Positions 27,333 to 37,510 are shown, numbered from the stretch's first letter. The stretch: DNA of 64,000 bases from Microbacterium oxydans (GCF_000956525.1 NZ_JYIW01000026.1:682001-746000); one strand, 5' to 3'. Notes: a model not told the origin generated them from the sequence alone. Translations and numbers: made by a program.

Positions 27333-27702
27333 TGGTGGAGCTGGGGGGAATCGAACCCCCGTCCAACGCTGAAAATCCACGCCTTCTCCGGGCGCAGTCT
27401 GTGAAGACGTTCTGCTCGGCTCCGACCTTTGTCACAGACACCTAAGTCGACAAGCCCAGCCTGGGAAGAGTCCCGCGTGACGTCCAGACGCCGTCACACA
27501 GCAAGATTCCTAAATGACGCCAGGGTCCGTGACGGAATCACACACGGTCTGACGGACTATCGGGCTCGCTTATGCAGCGAGGGCGAAGTCGTTGCGCTTG
27601 GTTTCGGCAACTATTTTTTTGCAGAGAGCGTTTACGAGATAACTCTGCATCCTCGGCCCGCTTCTCGTGGATGTACAGACGCTGTCGAAACCGATCAGCC
27701 CC
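27333..27702 (-). ncRNA. ssrA: Transfer-messenger RNA (tmRNA)
   Basis: A 370-nt one-piece tmRNA. The 5' end GGGGCTGATCGGTTTCGACA and 3' end CAGCTCCACCA form a 7-bp acceptor stem with encoded CCA, and the T arm GGTTCGATTCC is intact. The tag frame (27608-27570) reads GCC GAA ACC AAG CGC AAC GAC TTC GCC CTC GCT GCA TAA, giving AETKRNDFALAA, with the ALAA degron end. It rescues stalled ribosomes and marks nascent chains for proteolysis. smpB is not in the window. Confidence 0.96.
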
Positions 27703-27825
27703 GTATTCCTTCTTCGAAGGAGCCGCTGTCGCACTGTTGAATTGTCACTTCCTGGGATTCGGGAACCCCAGCATCACAGGATACAACGGATGCCGCGGCC
27801 ACGCCATTCCCGAAGGCCGCTGGCG

Positions 27826-27831
27826 TAGAGT
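27826..27831 (+). promoter_or_regulatory. -10 hexamer of the SIMPL gene
   Basis: TAGAGT, 6 nt before the ATG at 27838. Confidence 0.45.
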
Positions 27832-27837
27832 CGGCGC

Positions 27838-28503
27838 ATGAGCGAAGTGACTGTCACCGTCCGCGGCGAGCACGAGGCGAGGGTCGCCCCTGAACGGGCC
27901 ACGATCAGCGTGAGCATCCGCACCGAGGGGCCGGAGCGCGCCGCTGTGGTCGACGCGGTGATGCGGCTGACCGAACCGGTGCGCACGAGCATCACGGAGC
28001 GATCGGATGCCGGCACGGTCGTCGACTGGAGCAGCAAGCGGCTGTCGGTGCGCGCCGAGCGCCCCTGGAACGCGGACGGCAAGCGGCTCGCGCCGGTGTA
28101 CTACGCCAGCGTCGACCTCACAGCGACCTTCACCGAGGCCTCTGAACTGTCGGTCTGGGTGTCCGATGTCTCCGCCTGGGATGGCGTGGAGGTGGGCTGG
28201 GTCGACTGGCACCTCACTCCCGAGACTCGCGCTCGCGTCGAGAGCGAGGTCGCCGCCGCTGCCGTCGGCGTCGCGGTCGCCCGCGCCACCGCCTATGCGA
28301 ACGCCCTTGGTCTCGCCGAGGTCACGCCGCAGGAGATCGCCGATGTCGGACTCATCTCCAGCGGCCAGCCGAGCCCTGCGGCTCCCATGATGCTGAAGGC
28401 TCGCGGCGCGGCGTTCGCCGCTGACTCCGCGCCGGCGATGGACTACGAACCTGAGGAGATCGTCGTCGCGGCGACGGTGGAAGCCCGGTTCATCGCGCGC
28501 TGA
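27838..28503 (+). CDS. SIMPL-domain (DUF541) protein
   Basis: 221 residues. The start VTVRGEHEARVAPERATISVSI is the typical SIMPL opening, and the C-terminal EIVVAATVEARFIA its closing strand. Homologues such as periplasmic Bp26/YggE are oxidative-stress-linked oligomers of unknown chemistry. Unlike those, no signal peptide or membrane segment is visible, so this copy should be cytosolic. It is convergent with hflX (18-bp gap) and follows the ssrA promoter region. Confidence 0.82.
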   Translation: MSEVTVTVRGEHEARVAPERATISVSIRTEGPERAAVVDAVMRLTEPVRTSITERSDAGTVVDWSSKRLSVRAERPWNADGKRLAPVYYASVDLTATFTEASELSVWVSDVSAWDGVEVGWVDWHLTPETRARVESEVAAAAVGVAVARATAYANALGLAEVTPQEIADVGLISSGQPSPAAPMMLKARGAAFAADSAPAMDYEPEEIVVAATVEARFIAR

Positions 28504-28521
28504 GTCAGCGCGCGTCCGTGA

Positions 28522-30027
28522 TCATCGCGTGTACGGCGCGAGCTCGGCTGCCAGACGCTCCGAGACCCTGGCGTGCACGGCCGTGCCGTCCTCCTGGTGC
28601 TCGACGGCCAGCAGCATGCCGGTCTCATGGATCGCTGCGACGAGATCGCCGCGGTCATACGGCACCACCGCGTTCACCTCGACGGCGGGCTTCGGCAGCG
28701 CCTCCTCGATCGCAGCGCGCAACTCCGGCACACCCTCGCCCGACCGCGACGAGACGAAGTGCGCATTCGGCTGGAGTCCGCGAAGCACGAGACGCTCGTC
28801 GTCGGGGATCAGGTCGGCCTTGTTGAAGACCACGATCTCCGGCAGGTCGCGCACACCCACATCGCCCATCACATCGCGGACCGTCTGCAGCTGACCCGCG
28901 GGGTCCGGGTGCGAGCCGTCGACGACGTGCAGCACGACGTCTGCCTCGCCGACCTCTTCGAGCGTCGAGCGGAAGGCTTCCACCAGCTGCGGCGGCAGGT
29001 TGCGCACGAAACCGACCGTGTCGGTGATCGTGTAGACGCGACCGTCAGCGGTCTCGGAACGACGGACCGTCGCATCGAGCGTCGCGAACAGTGCGTTCTC
29101 GACCAGGACGCCGGCGCTCGTCAGCGCGTTGAGCAAGCTGGACTTCCCGGCGTTCGTGTACCCCGCGATCGCCACGGAGGGGATCGTGTTGCGACGACGC
29201 TCGGCGCGCTTCGCCTCGCGCGCGGGCCCGAAATCACGGATCTGCCGACGTAGCAGCGCCATCTTCGTGCGGATGCGGCGGCGATCGAGCTCGATCTTCG
29301 TCTCACCAGGACCACGCGACCCCATACCGGCGCCGCCGGCGCCGACCTGGCCACCCGCCTGCCGGCTCATGGAATCACCCCAGCCGCGCAGGCGCGGGAG
29401 CAGGTACTCGAGCTGCGCGAGCTCGACCTGAGCCTTGCCCTCGCGGCTCTTCGCATGCTGGCTGAAGATGTCGAGGATGACAGTCGTACGGTCGATGACC
29501 TTGACCTTGACGACGTCTTCCAGGGCGCGACGTTGGCTCGGAGCGAGCTCCGTGTCGGCGATCACGGTGTCGGCGCCGACAGCGGCGACGATGTCCTTGA
29601 GCTCCTGCGCCTTGCCGCGCCCGAGGTACGTTGCGGCGTCCGGGTGCGGTCGGCGCTGCAGCACGCCATCGAGCACGACGGCTCCTGCGGTCTCGGCGAG
29701 GGCGGCGAGTTCGCGGAGCGAGTTCTCGGCATCCTCCTGCGCGCCCTGCGGGTACACGCCGACGAGCACGACGTTCTCGAGGCGCAGCTGTCGATACTCG
29801 ACCTCGGTGACGTCTTCGAGTTCGGTCGACAGACCGCCGACTCTCCGAAGTGCGTGCCGGTCCTCCAGGTCCCACTGGTTGCCGTCCGAGGAGGTGTGCG
29901 CCGCGGTCGAGCTGTCTTGCAGCGCCTGTGCTGCACCGAAGACTCGAGCCTCTGTGCGCGTCTCCGCATTCGCGAGTACGCGATCGAGTGCCTCATCGCC
30001 GGTGTGGGGTGTACTGGTGTCCGTCAT
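28522..30027 (-). CDS. hflX: Ribosome-associated GTPase HflX
   Basis: 501 residues. The N-terminal HflX domain contains GRGKAQEL and the GPGETKIELDRRRIR segment before a coiled linker. The G domain has P-loop GYTNAGKSSLLNAL, G3 DTVGFV and G4 NKAD. HflX splits stalled or heat-damaged 70S ribosomes. The N-terminus is extended by about 50 residues compared with E. coli HflX, as is common in actinobacteria. Divergent from the methyltransferase gene. Confidence 0.95.
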   Translation of the reverse strand: MTDTSTPHTGDEALDRVLANAETRTEARVFGAAQALQDSSTAAHTSSDGNQWDLEDRHALRRVGGLSTELEDVTEVEYRQLRLENVVLVGVYPQGAQEDAENSLRELAALAETAGAVVLDGVLQRRPHPDAATYLGRGKAQELKDIVAAVGADTVIADTELAPSQRRALEDVVKVKVIDRTTVILDIFSQHAKSREGKAQVELAQLEYLLPRLRGWGDSMSRQAGGQVGAGGAGMGSRGPGETKIELDRRRIRTKMALLRRQIRDFGPAREAKRAERRRNTIPSVAIAGYTNAGKSSLLNALTSAGVLVENALFATLDATVRRSETADGRVYTITDTVGFVRNLPPQLVEAFRSTLEEVGEADVVLHVVDGSHPDPAGQLQTVRDVMGDVGVRDLPEIVVFNKADLIPDDERLVLRGLQPNAHFVSSRSGEGVPELRAAIEEALPKPAVEVNAVVPYDRGDLVAAIHETGMLLAVEHQEDGTAVHARVSERLAAELAPYTR

Positions 30028-30083
30028 CCGTCCCTTGTCTCTGCCTTCTGTTACGAGCCTTAACCTTATCCCCCGGTGTCCGG

Positions 30084-30089
30084 TACGCT
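30084..30089 (+). promoter_or_regulatory. -10 hexamer of the methyltransferase gene
   Basis: TACGCT, 6 nt before the ATG at 30096; no Shine-Dalgarno. Confidence 0.45.
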
Positions 30090-30095
30090 CACCGT

Positions 30096-30737
30096 ATGGG
30101 GTCTGACCACTACTTCACTGCGACCCCGGCAAGTTCCGAGAACCTGCGCGCGATCCGTGTGACGCTCGCGGGCCGCGAGCTGGACCTCACCACCGCTGGT
30201 GGCGTCTTCAGCCCGGATCGCCTGGATGCCGGTACTGCAGTGCTTCTCGCCAACACGCCTCCGGTACCGCCGGGAGGTCACCTTCTCGACCTCGGCAGCG
30301 GGTGGGGACCGATCTCGCTCTCGATGGCGCTCGCGTCGCCGCATGCCACCGTGTGGGCCGTGGACGTGAACGAGCGGGCGCTCGATCTCGTGCGCCGCAA
30401 TGCCGCATCGCTCGGCCTCACCAATGTCAACGCTTCGCTGCCCGATGATGTTCCCGCCGACGTCACCTTCCGGACGATCCGCTCGAACCCGCCGATCAGA
30501 GTGGGCAAGAACGAGTTGCACGGACTGCTCGAACGCTGGATCCCCCGGCTCGACGAACGCAGTGAGGCGTGGCTCGTGGTGCAGCGCAACCTCGGCGCCG
30601 ATTCGCTGCAGCGATGGATCGGGTCGACGTTCCACCCCGGGTTCAGCGTCTTCCGCACCGCCACCGGCAAGGGCTATCGCGTGCTGAAGGTGCGCAAGCA
30701 CGGCACGCCGCCGACCGAACCCATCTCGATCGCCTGA
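30096..30737 (+). CDS. RsmC/RlmG-like class I SAM-dependent methyltransferase
   Basis: 213 residues from the ATG at 30096. Motif I is LLDLGSGWGPISLSMA (residues about 63-78), motif II is VWAVDVNERAL, and motif IV is SNPPIRVGK, the N-P-P catalytic loop of guanine-N2 methyltransferases of the RsmC family. A 16S or 23S rRNA target is likely. It corresponds to the catalytic domain alone; the N-terminal domain of E. coli RsmC is missing, as is usual for short actinobacterial versions. Convergent with dapF. Confidence 0.85.
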   Translation: MGSDHYFTATPASSENLRAIRVTLAGRELDLTTAGGVFSPDRLDAGTAVLLANTPPVPPGGHLLDLGSGWGPISLSMALASPHATVWAVDVNERALDLVRRNAASLGLTNVNASLPDDVPADVTFRTIRSNPPIRVGKNELHGLLERWIPRLDERSEAWLVVQRNLGADSLQRWIGSTFHPGFSVFRTATGKGYRVLKVRKHGTPPTEPISIA

Positions 30738-30752
30738 TCGGCACCGTCTCCG

Positions 30753-30776
30753 CGCCGGCTGCTCCGCAGCCCGGCG
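30753..30776. terminator. Hairpin between convergent methyltransferase and dapF genes
   Basis: CGCCGGCTGC / GCAGCCCGGCG with one bulged C and a 3-nt loop. No T-run, so termination strength is uncertain. Confidence 0.5.
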
Positions 30777-30794
30777 GGGCAGGTCGGGAGGAGT

Positions 30795-31667
30795 TCAGAT
30801 CAGGTCGACTTCACCCTGGAACACGAGCTGCGCCGGCCCCGACAGAGCGACATGCTCGCCGTCTTCCGCCGGGAACATCCGAACTCCGAGCGTGCCGCCG
30901 GGGACCTCGACGCGCCAGTGGTCGGGGGCCTGCGCGCCGGCCCAGTACCGGACGGCCAGAGCGGTGGCTGCGACGCCGGTGCCGCAGCTGAGCGTCTCAC
31001 CGACGCCCCGCTCGGAGACGCGCATGCGCACGTGACCGATCCCGTCACGGACGAGCGGGTCACCGGGGACGACGAATTCGACGTTCGCGCCCGCGGGGAG
31101 CGCGGGGTCGAGTTCGGGTGCTCGATGCAGTTCGAGCGACGCCAGCTCGACGTCGGATGCGAGGGCGACCACGACATGCGGGTTGCCCACGTCGATGCCG
31201 AGCCCCGGACGCGCGACGGGCAGGCCGTCGGTGGTCACGAGCGGGTCGGTGCCGGTGAGCCGCCAGCGACCGAGATCGACCTGGTAACCGGACTGACTGC
31301 TGGTCACATCCCGCACGCCTGCGCGAGTGCCGATCGGCAGGGTCGAGCCGGGTTCGATGGTCGCGAGCCCGGATCGCACCAGGTAGTGCACGAACACGCG
31401 GATGCCGTTGCCGCACATCTCGGCGATGGACCCGTCGGCGTTCCGGTAGTCCATGAACCACTCGGCCGCAGGCTCCTCAGCAAGGCTCGCAGCCCCCTCA
31501 TGGATCGCTGTCGAGCGCACGACACGCAGCACACCGTCGGCGCCGATCCCGAAGTGCCGATCGCACAGAGCGGCCACCTGCTCGGCCGTGAGGTCGAGCT
31601 CACCGTCAGGGTCCGCGATGATGACGAAATCGTTGCCGGTGCCATGACCTTTGGTGAATGCGACCAT
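30795..31667 (-). CDS. dapF: Diaminopimelate epimerase
   Basis: 290 residues. It interconverts LL- and meso-diaminopimelate for lysine and peptidoglycan. The two catalytic cysteines are in [14 protein letters not shown] (about residue 83) and [13 protein letters not shown] (about residue 229). The N-terminal [13 protein letters not shown] is the standard family start. The ATG has TAGACT 6 nt upstream and no Shine-Dalgarno, so it is probably leaderless. Confidence 0.96.
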   Translation of the reverse strand: MVAFTKGHGTGNDFVIIADPDGELDLTAEQVAALCDRHFGIGADGVLRVVRSTAIHEGAASLAEEPAAEWFMDYRNADGSIAEMCGNGIRVFVHYLVRSGLATIEPGSTLPIGTRAGVRDVTSSQSGYQVDLGRWRLTGTDPLVTTDGLPVARPGLGIDVGNPHVVVALASDVELASLELHRAPELDPALPAGANVEFVVPGDPLVRDGIGHVRMRVSERGVGETLSCGTGVAATALAVRYWAGAQAPDHWRVEVPGGTLGVRMFPAEDGEHVALSGPAQLVFQGEVDLI

Positions 31668-31673
31668 GCCCTC

Positions 31674-31679
31674 AGTCTA
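31674..31679 (-). promoter_or_regulatory. -10 hexamer of dapF
   Basis: Minus-strand TAGACT, then GAGGGC and the ATG at 31667. Confidence 0.5.
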
Positions 31680-31689
31680 GGGAACAGGA

Positions 31690-32136
31690 TCAGGCGTCGA
31701 CGACGAGACGCTTGCCCGTCTGTGACACCGAGAAACGTTCGTAGACGAGCGCATCGTAGAAACCGAGCACCGCTTCATTGCCTTCCCGCACCATGAGTTG
31801 CACCTTCGGGCAGCCCATCCGGGCGAGCAGCGCTTCCGCAGCCTCCACAAGGCTCCGGGCCACGCCGAGACCGCGATGCGACTTCGCCGTGGCGAGATAG
31901 TAGAGCCAGCCGCGATGACCGTCGTAGCCGGCCATCACGGATCCGACCACGGTATCCGTGTCTTCATCGTCGGATGCCGGGGCGACGGCGACGAGGAAGG
32001 ACTCCGGTTGCACGGCCTTCTTGCGCTCGATGTCGAGGCGCGGATCGTTCCATGGACGCGTGAGTCCGGCTTCTTCCCACAGCGCCACGACTGCCTCGGT
32101 ATCGACTTCGTCGAACGCCCGGATGCTCCATTTCAT
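31690..32136 (-). CDS. GNAT-family N-acetyltransferase (YpeA-like)
   Basis: 148 residues from the ATG at 32136, chosen because GGAGAAGGAGGA lies just upstream; the longer frame adds an unlikely cysteine-containing leader. YpeA-like features are the start IRAFDEVDTEAVVALWEEAGL, the acetyl-CoA loop SHRGLGVARSLVEAAEALL, and EGNEAVLGFYDALVYE. Substrate unknown. It sits upstream of dapF on the same strand. Confidence 0.87.
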   Translation of the reverse strand: MKWSIRAFDEVDTEAVVALWEEAGLTRPWNDPRLDIERKKAVQPESFLVAVAPASDDEDTDTVVGSVMAGYDGHRGWLYYLATAKSHRGLGVARSLVEAAEALLARMGCPKVQLMVREGNEAVLGFYDALVYERFSVSQTGKRLVVDA

Positions 32137-32179
32137 GAACGATCCTCCTTCTCCAACCTTCGAGTGTAGGATCTGTTGC

Positions 32180-32710
32180 TCAGTCCTTCTGCAGGCGGTA
32201 CCGCCCGCAGAGGAAGTTGCGATTGCGAGCAACGTCGAGCAACTCGAGATCCAGCACTCGCGGCAGCAGCGGCTGACCGGTACCGAGCGTCACCGGGGCG
32301 TACTGCACCCAGACCTCATCGAGCAGGTCGGCGTCCGCGAACTGCCCGACCAGGTCTCCTCCGCCGACGATCCAGATGTCCTTCGCACCCGCTGCCGTCG
32401 TCATCTCGCGGTGCGCGGATGCCACGTCGCCCTGAACGAACCGGACGTCTGCGCCCTCGGGAATCGGCAGCTCTCGATGGGTGAACACCCAGATCGGCTG
32501 CGAGTACGGCCAGGCGCTCCCCGCCTCGTTTCGCAGCACCCACTCGAAGGTCGAGGCTCCCATCGCCAGCGCCCCGATACCTGCTTCGAAACCGCCGTAG
32601 GACATCGGGCCCTCCTGGTCGATGTCTTGCTTGAGCAGCCAGTCCAGCGAGTGATCGGTCGTCGCGATGAATCCGTCGAGGCTCGATGCCGTGTAATAGT
32701 GCGTGGTCAT
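32180..32710 (-). CDS. Dihydrofolate-reductase-like (RibD C-terminal family) protein
   Basis: 176 residues. The start HYYTASSLDGFIATTDHSLDWL and the motif DIWIVGGGDLVGQFADADLLDE mark the RibD_C/DHFR-like superfamily of stand-alone reductases. Its NADPH fold is recognisable, but the physiological substrate is unknown; true DHFR in this window is folA at 47233-47730. CATTCT at 6 nt before the ATG loosely resembles the local -10 pattern. Confidence 0.82.
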   Translation of the reverse strand: MTTHYYTASSLDGFIATTDHSLDWLLKQDIDQEGPMSYGGFEAGIGALAMGASTFEWVLRNEAGSAWPYSQPIWVFTHRELPIPEGADVRFVQGDVASAHREMTTAAGAKDIWIVGGGDLVGQFADADLLDEVWVQYAPVTLGTGQPLLPRVLDLELLDVARNRNFLCGRYRLQKD

Positions 32711-32744
32711 GCCGCCAGAATGCCATCGACCACCGACATCGAGG

Positions 32745-33683
32745 TCAATCCGCCAGCAGCGAGCGGGCGTCGACCGGCGGCTGATGCCAGGTGAGGCCGC
32801 GGTACCGCTTGAACCAGGAGACCTGCCTGCGCGCGTAGCGCCTGGTGAGGGCCTGCGTCTCTGCGATGGCCTCCGATTCGCGGAGTCTGCCCTCGATCTG
32901 CCCGAGGGCCTGCGCGTAGCCGATCGCCTTCCGCGCCGTCACGCCGGCATCGAGCCCCTTGACGCGCAGGTCATCGACCTCGTGCACGAGCCCGTCTCGC
33001 CACATCCGCTCGACGCGTGCATCCAACCGCTCGACCAACAGGGCACGTTCCACGTGCACACCGATCAGTCGGGTGCGGGGATGCCAGAGCACGGGTTCTT
33101 CAGGGAGCGCAGCGCCATGCGTGCCGCTCCCCTGTTGCAAGACCTCGAGAGCACGGATCACCCGACGGTCGTTCTTCGGGTCGATGCGCGCCGCGGTCTC
33201 GGGGTCGAGCTCGCGGAGTCTGGCGAGGAGCGCATCGATACCGTGGGATACGAGCTCCGCTTCGAGCCGAGCTCGCAGCGCCGGGTCACGAGGCGGAAAC
33301 TGGAAGTCATAGACGACGCTCGACACGTAGAGCCCGGAGCCACCGACGAGGATCGCGTCGCCGCCGCGAGCATGGATATCGGAGACGGCAGCTCGCGCGA
33401 GCGGCTGGTACCAAGCGACCGCGGCCTCTTCCGTGACGTCTCTGACGTCGAACAGGTGGTGCGGGATGCCTCGACGTTCATCCAGCGGCAGCTTCGCGGT
33501 TCCGATATCCATTCCACGGTAGAGCTGCATCGCATCCGCGTTGACGATCTCCGCCGGGTTGCCTCGCGCCCGAAGCTCCTCAGCCAGATCGAGCGCGAGG
33601 TCGCTCTTCCCTGTGCCGGTCGCCCCGACGATCGCCCACAGCTGTGGCAGCGTGCCGGCCTCCGATGCGGAGATGTCGCTCAC
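32745..33683 (-). CDS. miaA: tRNA dimethylallyltransferase
   Basis: 312 residues. P-loop [15 protein letters not shown] (residues about 18-32), then [18 protein letters not shown] and the Zn-like [15 protein letters not shown] near the C-terminus. It adds dimethylallyl to A37 of tRNAs reading UNN codons. Its start overlaps the miaB stop by 4 nt, so the two A37-modifying enzymes (isopentenylation, then methylthiolation) are made from one coupled operon. Confidence 0.96.
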   Translation of the reverse strand: MSDISASEAGTLPQLWAIVGATGTGKSDLALDLAEELRARGNPAEIVNADAMQLYRGMDIGTAKLPLDERRGIPHHLFDVRDVTEEAAVAWYQPLARAAVSDIHARGGDAILVGGSGLYVSSVVYDFQFPPRDPALRARLEAELVSHGIDALLARLRELDPETAARIDPKNDRRVIRALEVLQQGSGTHGAALPEEPVLWHPRTRLIGVHVERALLVERLDARVERMWRDGLVHEVDDLRVKGLDAGVTARKAIGYAQALGQIEGRLRESEAIAETQALTRRYARRQVSWFKRYRGLTWHQPPVDARSLLAD

Positions 33684-35227
33684 ACGCCGACGCGCAGCGT
33701 CGGGAGCCCGAGCGAGACTGTCCGCTTCGCCTCGCCGTCAGCAGGAGCGGGCACAGCGCACGATTCGGACTGCGCGCGGTCCCAGGCGTCGCCACCGCGG
33801 GTTCGACGGATACGCAGCGGGTTGCCGCTGGGGTCGTCGGCGAGCAGGTGGAACGGCGCTGCGTGCGTGATCGTGACGGTCACGACGTCGCCCGGACGCG
33901 GCAGGTCCGACCCAGGAGTGACTTCGAAGTGCACCAGGCGGTTGTCCTCCGCGCGACCCGTCAGACGGTGGGTCTCCGCATCCTTCTTGCCTTCACCCGT
34001 GGAGACGAGCACCTCGACCTCGCGGCCGATCTGCTTGTGGCTCTCTTCGAGCGAAATGCGCTCCTGCAGGGCGATCAGGCGGTTGTAGCGCTCCTGCACG
34101 ACGGCCTTGGGGATCTGATCCTCCATGGTCGCCGCGGGTGTGCCCTCTCGGATCGAGTACTGGAACGTGAACGCACTCGAGAACCTCGCCTGCTCGACGA
34201 CGCGCATCGTGTCTTCGAAGTCCTCGTCGGTCTCACCGGGGAACCCGACGATGATGTCGGTCGTGATGGCCGCGTGCGGCATGCGTTCGCGGACGCGATC
34301 GAGGATGCCGAGGAACCGCTCGCTCCGGTAGGAGCGGCGCATCGCCTTGAGGATGCGGTCGCTGCCGGACTGCAACGGCATGTGCAGCTGCGGCATCACG
34401 TTCGATGTCTCGGCCATCGCATCGATCACGTCGTCGGTGAACGCGGCCGGGTGCGGGCTCGTGAAGCGCACGCGCTCGAGACCGTCGATCTCGCCGGTGG
34501 CGCGGAGCAGCTTGCCGAATGCCTGACGGTCGCCGAACTCGACGCCGTAGGAGTTCACGTTCTGTCCCAGCAACGTGACCTCGATGGCCCCATCTTCGAC
34601 CAGCAGCCGGATCTCGTTGAGGATGTCGCCGGGACGACGATCCTTCTCCTTGCCACGCAGGCTGGGGACGATGCAGAACGTGCAGGTGTTGTTGCAGCCG
34701 ACCGAGATCGAGACCCAGCCGCTGTGCGCGGCGTCGCGCTTGGTCGGGAGCGTCGAGGGGAACACCTCGAGCGACTCGAGGATCTCGAGCTCCGCCTCGC
34801 CGTTGTGGCGCGCTCGCTCGAGCAGCCCGGGCAGCGACCCCATGTTGTGCGTGCCGAACACGACATCGACCCACGGCGCCTTGTCGAGAACCGCCTGCTT
34901 GTCCATCTGTGCGAGGCAGCCGCCGACGGCGATCTGCATGCCGTCCTTGCGCCGCTTCACACCGGCGAGCTGACCGAGTGTGCCGTAGAGCTTGTCTGAC
35001 GCGTTGTCACGAACGGCACAGGTGTTGATGATGACCACGTCGGCCTCATCGCCGGGCGTCGCACGGACATACCCCGCGCTCTCGAGGGAGCCGGAGAGAC
35101 GCTCGGAGTCGTGCACGTTCATCTGGCACCCGAAGGTGCGCACTTCATAGGACCTGTGTCGTCCGTCGACGTCGACGGACGCGGACGACGCCGTGATGAT
35201 CGTCGGTTCGCTGCGAGGGATAGTCAT
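33680..35227 (-). CDS. miaB: tRNA-2-methylthio-N6-dimethylallyladenosine synthase
   Basis: 515 residues. The N-terminal UPF0004 domain has its cysteines in [22 protein letters not shown] and VGGCLAQ; the radical SAM CxxxCxxC is in [12 protein letters not shown]; a TRAM domain lies near residues 385-450. It adds the 2-methylthio group to i6A37. The ATG is preceded by TAGAAT at 9 nt, so a very short leader is possible. The C-terminal 60 residues after TRAM are poorly conserved. Confidence 0.95.
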   Translation of the reverse strand: MTIPRSEPTIITASSASVDVDGRHRSYEVRTFGCQMNVHDSERLSGSLESAGYVRATPGDEADVVIINTCAVRDNASDKLYGTLGQLAGVKRRKDGMQIAVGGCLAQMDKQAVLDKAPWVDVVFGTHNMGSLPGLLERARHNGEAELEILESLEVFPSTLPTKRDAAHSGWVSISVGCNNTCTFCIVPSLRGKEKDRRPGDILNEIRLLVEDGAIEVTLLGQNVNSYGVEFGDRQAFGKLLRATGEIDGLERVRFTSPHPAAFTDDVIDAMAETSNVMPQLHMPLQSGSDRILKAMRRSYRSERFLGILDRVRERMPHAAITTDIIVGFPGETDEDFEDTMRVVEQARFSSAFTFQYSIREGTPAATMEDQIPKAVVQERYNRLIALQERISLEESHKQIGREVEVLVSTGEGKKDAETHRLTGRAEDNRLVHFEVTPGSDLPRPGDVVTVTITHAAPFHLLADDPSGNPLRIRRTRGGDAWDRAQSESCAVPAPADGEAKRTVSLGLPTLRVGV

Positions 35228-35342
35228 GATCGTCCCATTCTACGAGCGCTTTCCAGGCCTGCTCTCGGGGCTCGCGCCGCACCGTGCTTCATGCTCCAGT
35301 CCTGTTCAGGACGCAAGCCAGATCAGACCACGTCGACGCGGA

Positions 35343-36215
35343 TCAGTCGGAGTCGACGAACCTGACACCCGTCGGCCGACCGCCGCCGAACGTCACCTCT
35401 GCCAGCGCGGTCTTCGCAGCGGTCATCGCGACGGACCCGCCGTAGCCACGTCGCGCCAGCTGTCCCATGAGCCGCCGCAGCGCTGTATCCCCATCGAGGC
35501 GACTGAGTGAGCGGGCCTTGGTCCGCGCGAAGTCGAGGGCGCGCTCGGCATCATCGTCGGGGAGCTCATCGAGCGCCGCGTCGGCCACGTCGCGCGGGAT
35601 GCCGCGCTGCGCCAGCGCGCGGGAGAGGGCCACACGACCCTGCCCCTTCCGCTGCGTCCCCGACTCGACGAGCTGATTCGCGAGCATCACATCGTCGAGG
35701 TAACCCCGGCGACAGAAGTCGTCGATCACGTCGTCGATCTGCCCCGCGTCGAGGTGGTGCCCTCGCAGCACCTGCCGTGCCTCGGAGATCGAGAGCGACC
35801 GGGTGCGGAGCTTGCGGACGAGACTCTCGGAACCGGCCTCGCGCACTTTCTCGGGATCGGGGACATCGTTCTCGCTGTCGGACGTATCGGCGTCCTGAGG
35901 AACTACACGGAGCTTCGGAGCCGGAGCTCCTGCTCCCCCACGTGCGGGATGCCGCTCGCTCGGCGTGCCGCTGGGCTCAGAGTCCACGGTGCGCGGCAGC
36001 GTTTCGGATCGCTTCGCGATCTGAGTCCACGTCGTGGGCGCATCCGTGATCGGAGGCAGCGCCTCAGGCGTCTCATCTGCCGCGAGCGACGGTGCCTCTA
36101 CGGCCGCGAGCGACTCGGATCCCTTCGGCCCCTTCCGGGCGCCGCCGAACAACGGGATGACGGGGGCGAGTCGCTCGTCGGACGAATTCGACCCGCCCCC
36201 GCTGGTGTCAGTCAT
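35343..36215 (-). CDS. recX: RecX regulatory protein
   Basis: 290 residues. The C-terminal half is a RecX helical-repeat fold (RSLSISEARQVLRGHHLDAGQIDDVIDDF; RGYLDDVMLANQLVESG; GIPRDVADAALDEL). The N-terminal 130 residues are Pro/Ala/Ser-rich and probably disordered, a longer extension than in most RecX proteins. It begins 2 nt after recA and would limit RecA filament growth. Co-transcription with recA implies SOS control. Confidence 0.93.
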   Translation of the reverse strand: MTDTSGGGSNSSDERLAPVIPLFGGARKGPKGSESLAAVEAPSLAADETPEALPPITDAPTTWTQIAKRSETLPRTVDSEPSGTPSERHPARGGAGAPAPKLRVVPQDADTSDSENDVPDPEKVREAGSESLVRKLRTRSLSISEARQVLRGHHLDAGQIDDVIDDFCRRGYLDDVMLANQLVESGTQRKGQGRVALSRALAQRGIPRDVADAALDELPDDDAERALDFARTKARSLSRLDGDTALRRLMGQLARRGYGGSVAMTAAKTALAEVTFGGGRPTGVRFVDSD

Positions 36216-36217
36216 GA

Positions 36218-37270
36218 TCAGGCCGGGCGACGCTCGGCGAGCTCGTCGGCCGCCGCCGGCGCAGCAGGCGCCTGCGGACCGATGCCGAGCTTCTGCTTGA
36301 TCTGCGTCTCGATCGCCAGCGCGACGTCTGCGTTGTTCAGCAGGAAGTTCCGGGCGTTCTCCTTGCCCTGGCCCAGCTGGTCTCCGTCGTACGTGTACCA
36401 GGAGCCGGACTTCTTCACGATCGCGTGCTCGACACCGAAATCGATCAGGCTGCCTTCACGCGAGATGCCGATGCCGTACAGGATGTCGAACTCCGCCTGC
36501 TTGAAGGGCGGTGCCATCTTGTTCTTGACGACCTTGACGCGCGTGCGGTTACCCACAGCGTCGGTTCCGTCCTTCAGAGTCTCGATGCGACGGATGTCGA
36601 GTCGCACGGAGGCGTAGAACTTCAGCGCCTTACCGCCGGCGGTGGTCTCGGGCGAACCGAAGAACACGCCGATCTTCTCGCGCAGCTGGTTGATGAAGAT
36701 CATCGTGGTGTTGGTCTGGTTCAGCCCACCGGTGAGCTTTCGCAGTGCCTGCGACATGAGTCGTGCCTGCAGACCGACGTGGGAGTCACCCATCTCACCC
36801 TCGATCTCGGCGCGCGGCACGAGTGCGGCCACCGAGTCGATCACGATGAGGTCGATGGCACCGGAGCGCACGAGCATGTCGGCGATCTCGAGCGCCTGCT
36901 CACCCGTATCGGGCTGCGACACGAGGAGTGCATCGATGTCGACGCCGAGCTTCGCCGCGTAGTCAGGATCGAGTGCGTGCTCCGCATCGATGAAGGCGGC
37001 GATGCCGCCGGCACGCTGTGCGTTCGCGATCGCGTGCAGCGTGAGGGTCGTCTTACCGGAGGACTCCGGGCCGTAGATCTCGACGATGCGGCCTCGCGGC
37101 AGGCCTCCGACGCCGAGAGCGACGTCGAGGGCGATGGAACCGGTGGGGATCACGGCGACAGGAGCACGCTCGTCGCTGCCGAGACGCATGACCGAGCCCT
37201 TACCGAACTGTCGGTCGATCTGGGCGAGTGCTGTCTCGAGGGACTTCTCGCGGTCGGCGGGTGATGGCAT
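36218..37270 (-). CDS. recA: Recombinase RecA
   Basis: 350 residues from the ATG at 37270; the frame to 37336 adds a non-conserved leader. Walker [37 protein letters not shown] (Walker B and loop L1) and [16 protein letters not shown] are intact, followed by a short C-terminal acidic/Ala-Pro tail. It drives strand exchange and LexA self-cleavage. recX follows. An SOS box lies about 200 bp upstream at 37469-37484. No intein is present. Confidence 0.98.
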   Translation of the reverse strand: MPSPADREKSLETALAQIDRQFGKGSVMRLGSDERAPVAVIPTGSIALDVALGVGGLPRGRIVEIYGPESSGKTTLTLHAIANAQRAGGIAAFIDAEHALDPDYAAKLGVDIDALLVSQPDTGEQALEIADMLVRSGAIDLIVIDSVAALVPRAEIEGEMGDSHVGLQARLMSQALRKLTGGLNQTNTTMIFINQLREKIGVFFGSPETTAGGKALKFYASVRLDIRRIETLKDGTDAVGNRTRVKVVKNKMAPPFKQAEFDILYGIGISREGSLIDFGVEHAIVKKSGSWYTYDGDQLGQGKENARNFLLNNADVALAIETQIKQKLGIGPQAPAAPAAADELAERRPA

Positions 37271-37468
37271 GGTGTTGCTCCTTCTGCTCGCGTGATGCCG
37301 CCTGTAGGCTGCCGCGGCACTCCCGAGTGGGAGCAACTCTCCGGCAAGGCGTATGGCTCATCGGCCATGTCTTCACCGTACGAGGGGCCACCGACATCGC
37401 GTCGTGCTGTCCTTCAAACGGTGGAGAACATGTACTCCGAACCACTTGTGCAGAAGACTACGCCCGAT

Positions 37469-37484
37469 TCGAACAGATATTCGA
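37469..37484. promoter_or_regulatory. LexA (SOS) box upstream of recA
   Basis: TCGAACAGATATTCGA matches the actinobacterial SOS palindrome TCGAAC-N4-GTTCGA at all but one defined position. It lies in the 272-bp gap between recA and the DUF3046 gene. Confidence 0.72.
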
Positions 37485-37510
37485 CGACACGCCGTCATCG
37501 GCGTGTCGTC
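37483..37510. other. Perfect 12-bp hairpin adjoining the SOS box
   Basis: GACGACACGCCG, loop TCAT, CGGCGTGTCGTC. It shares two bases with the SOS box. No T-run follows on either strand, so it is not a standard terminator; it may be an attenuation or protein-binding structure in front of recA. Confidence 0.55.
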
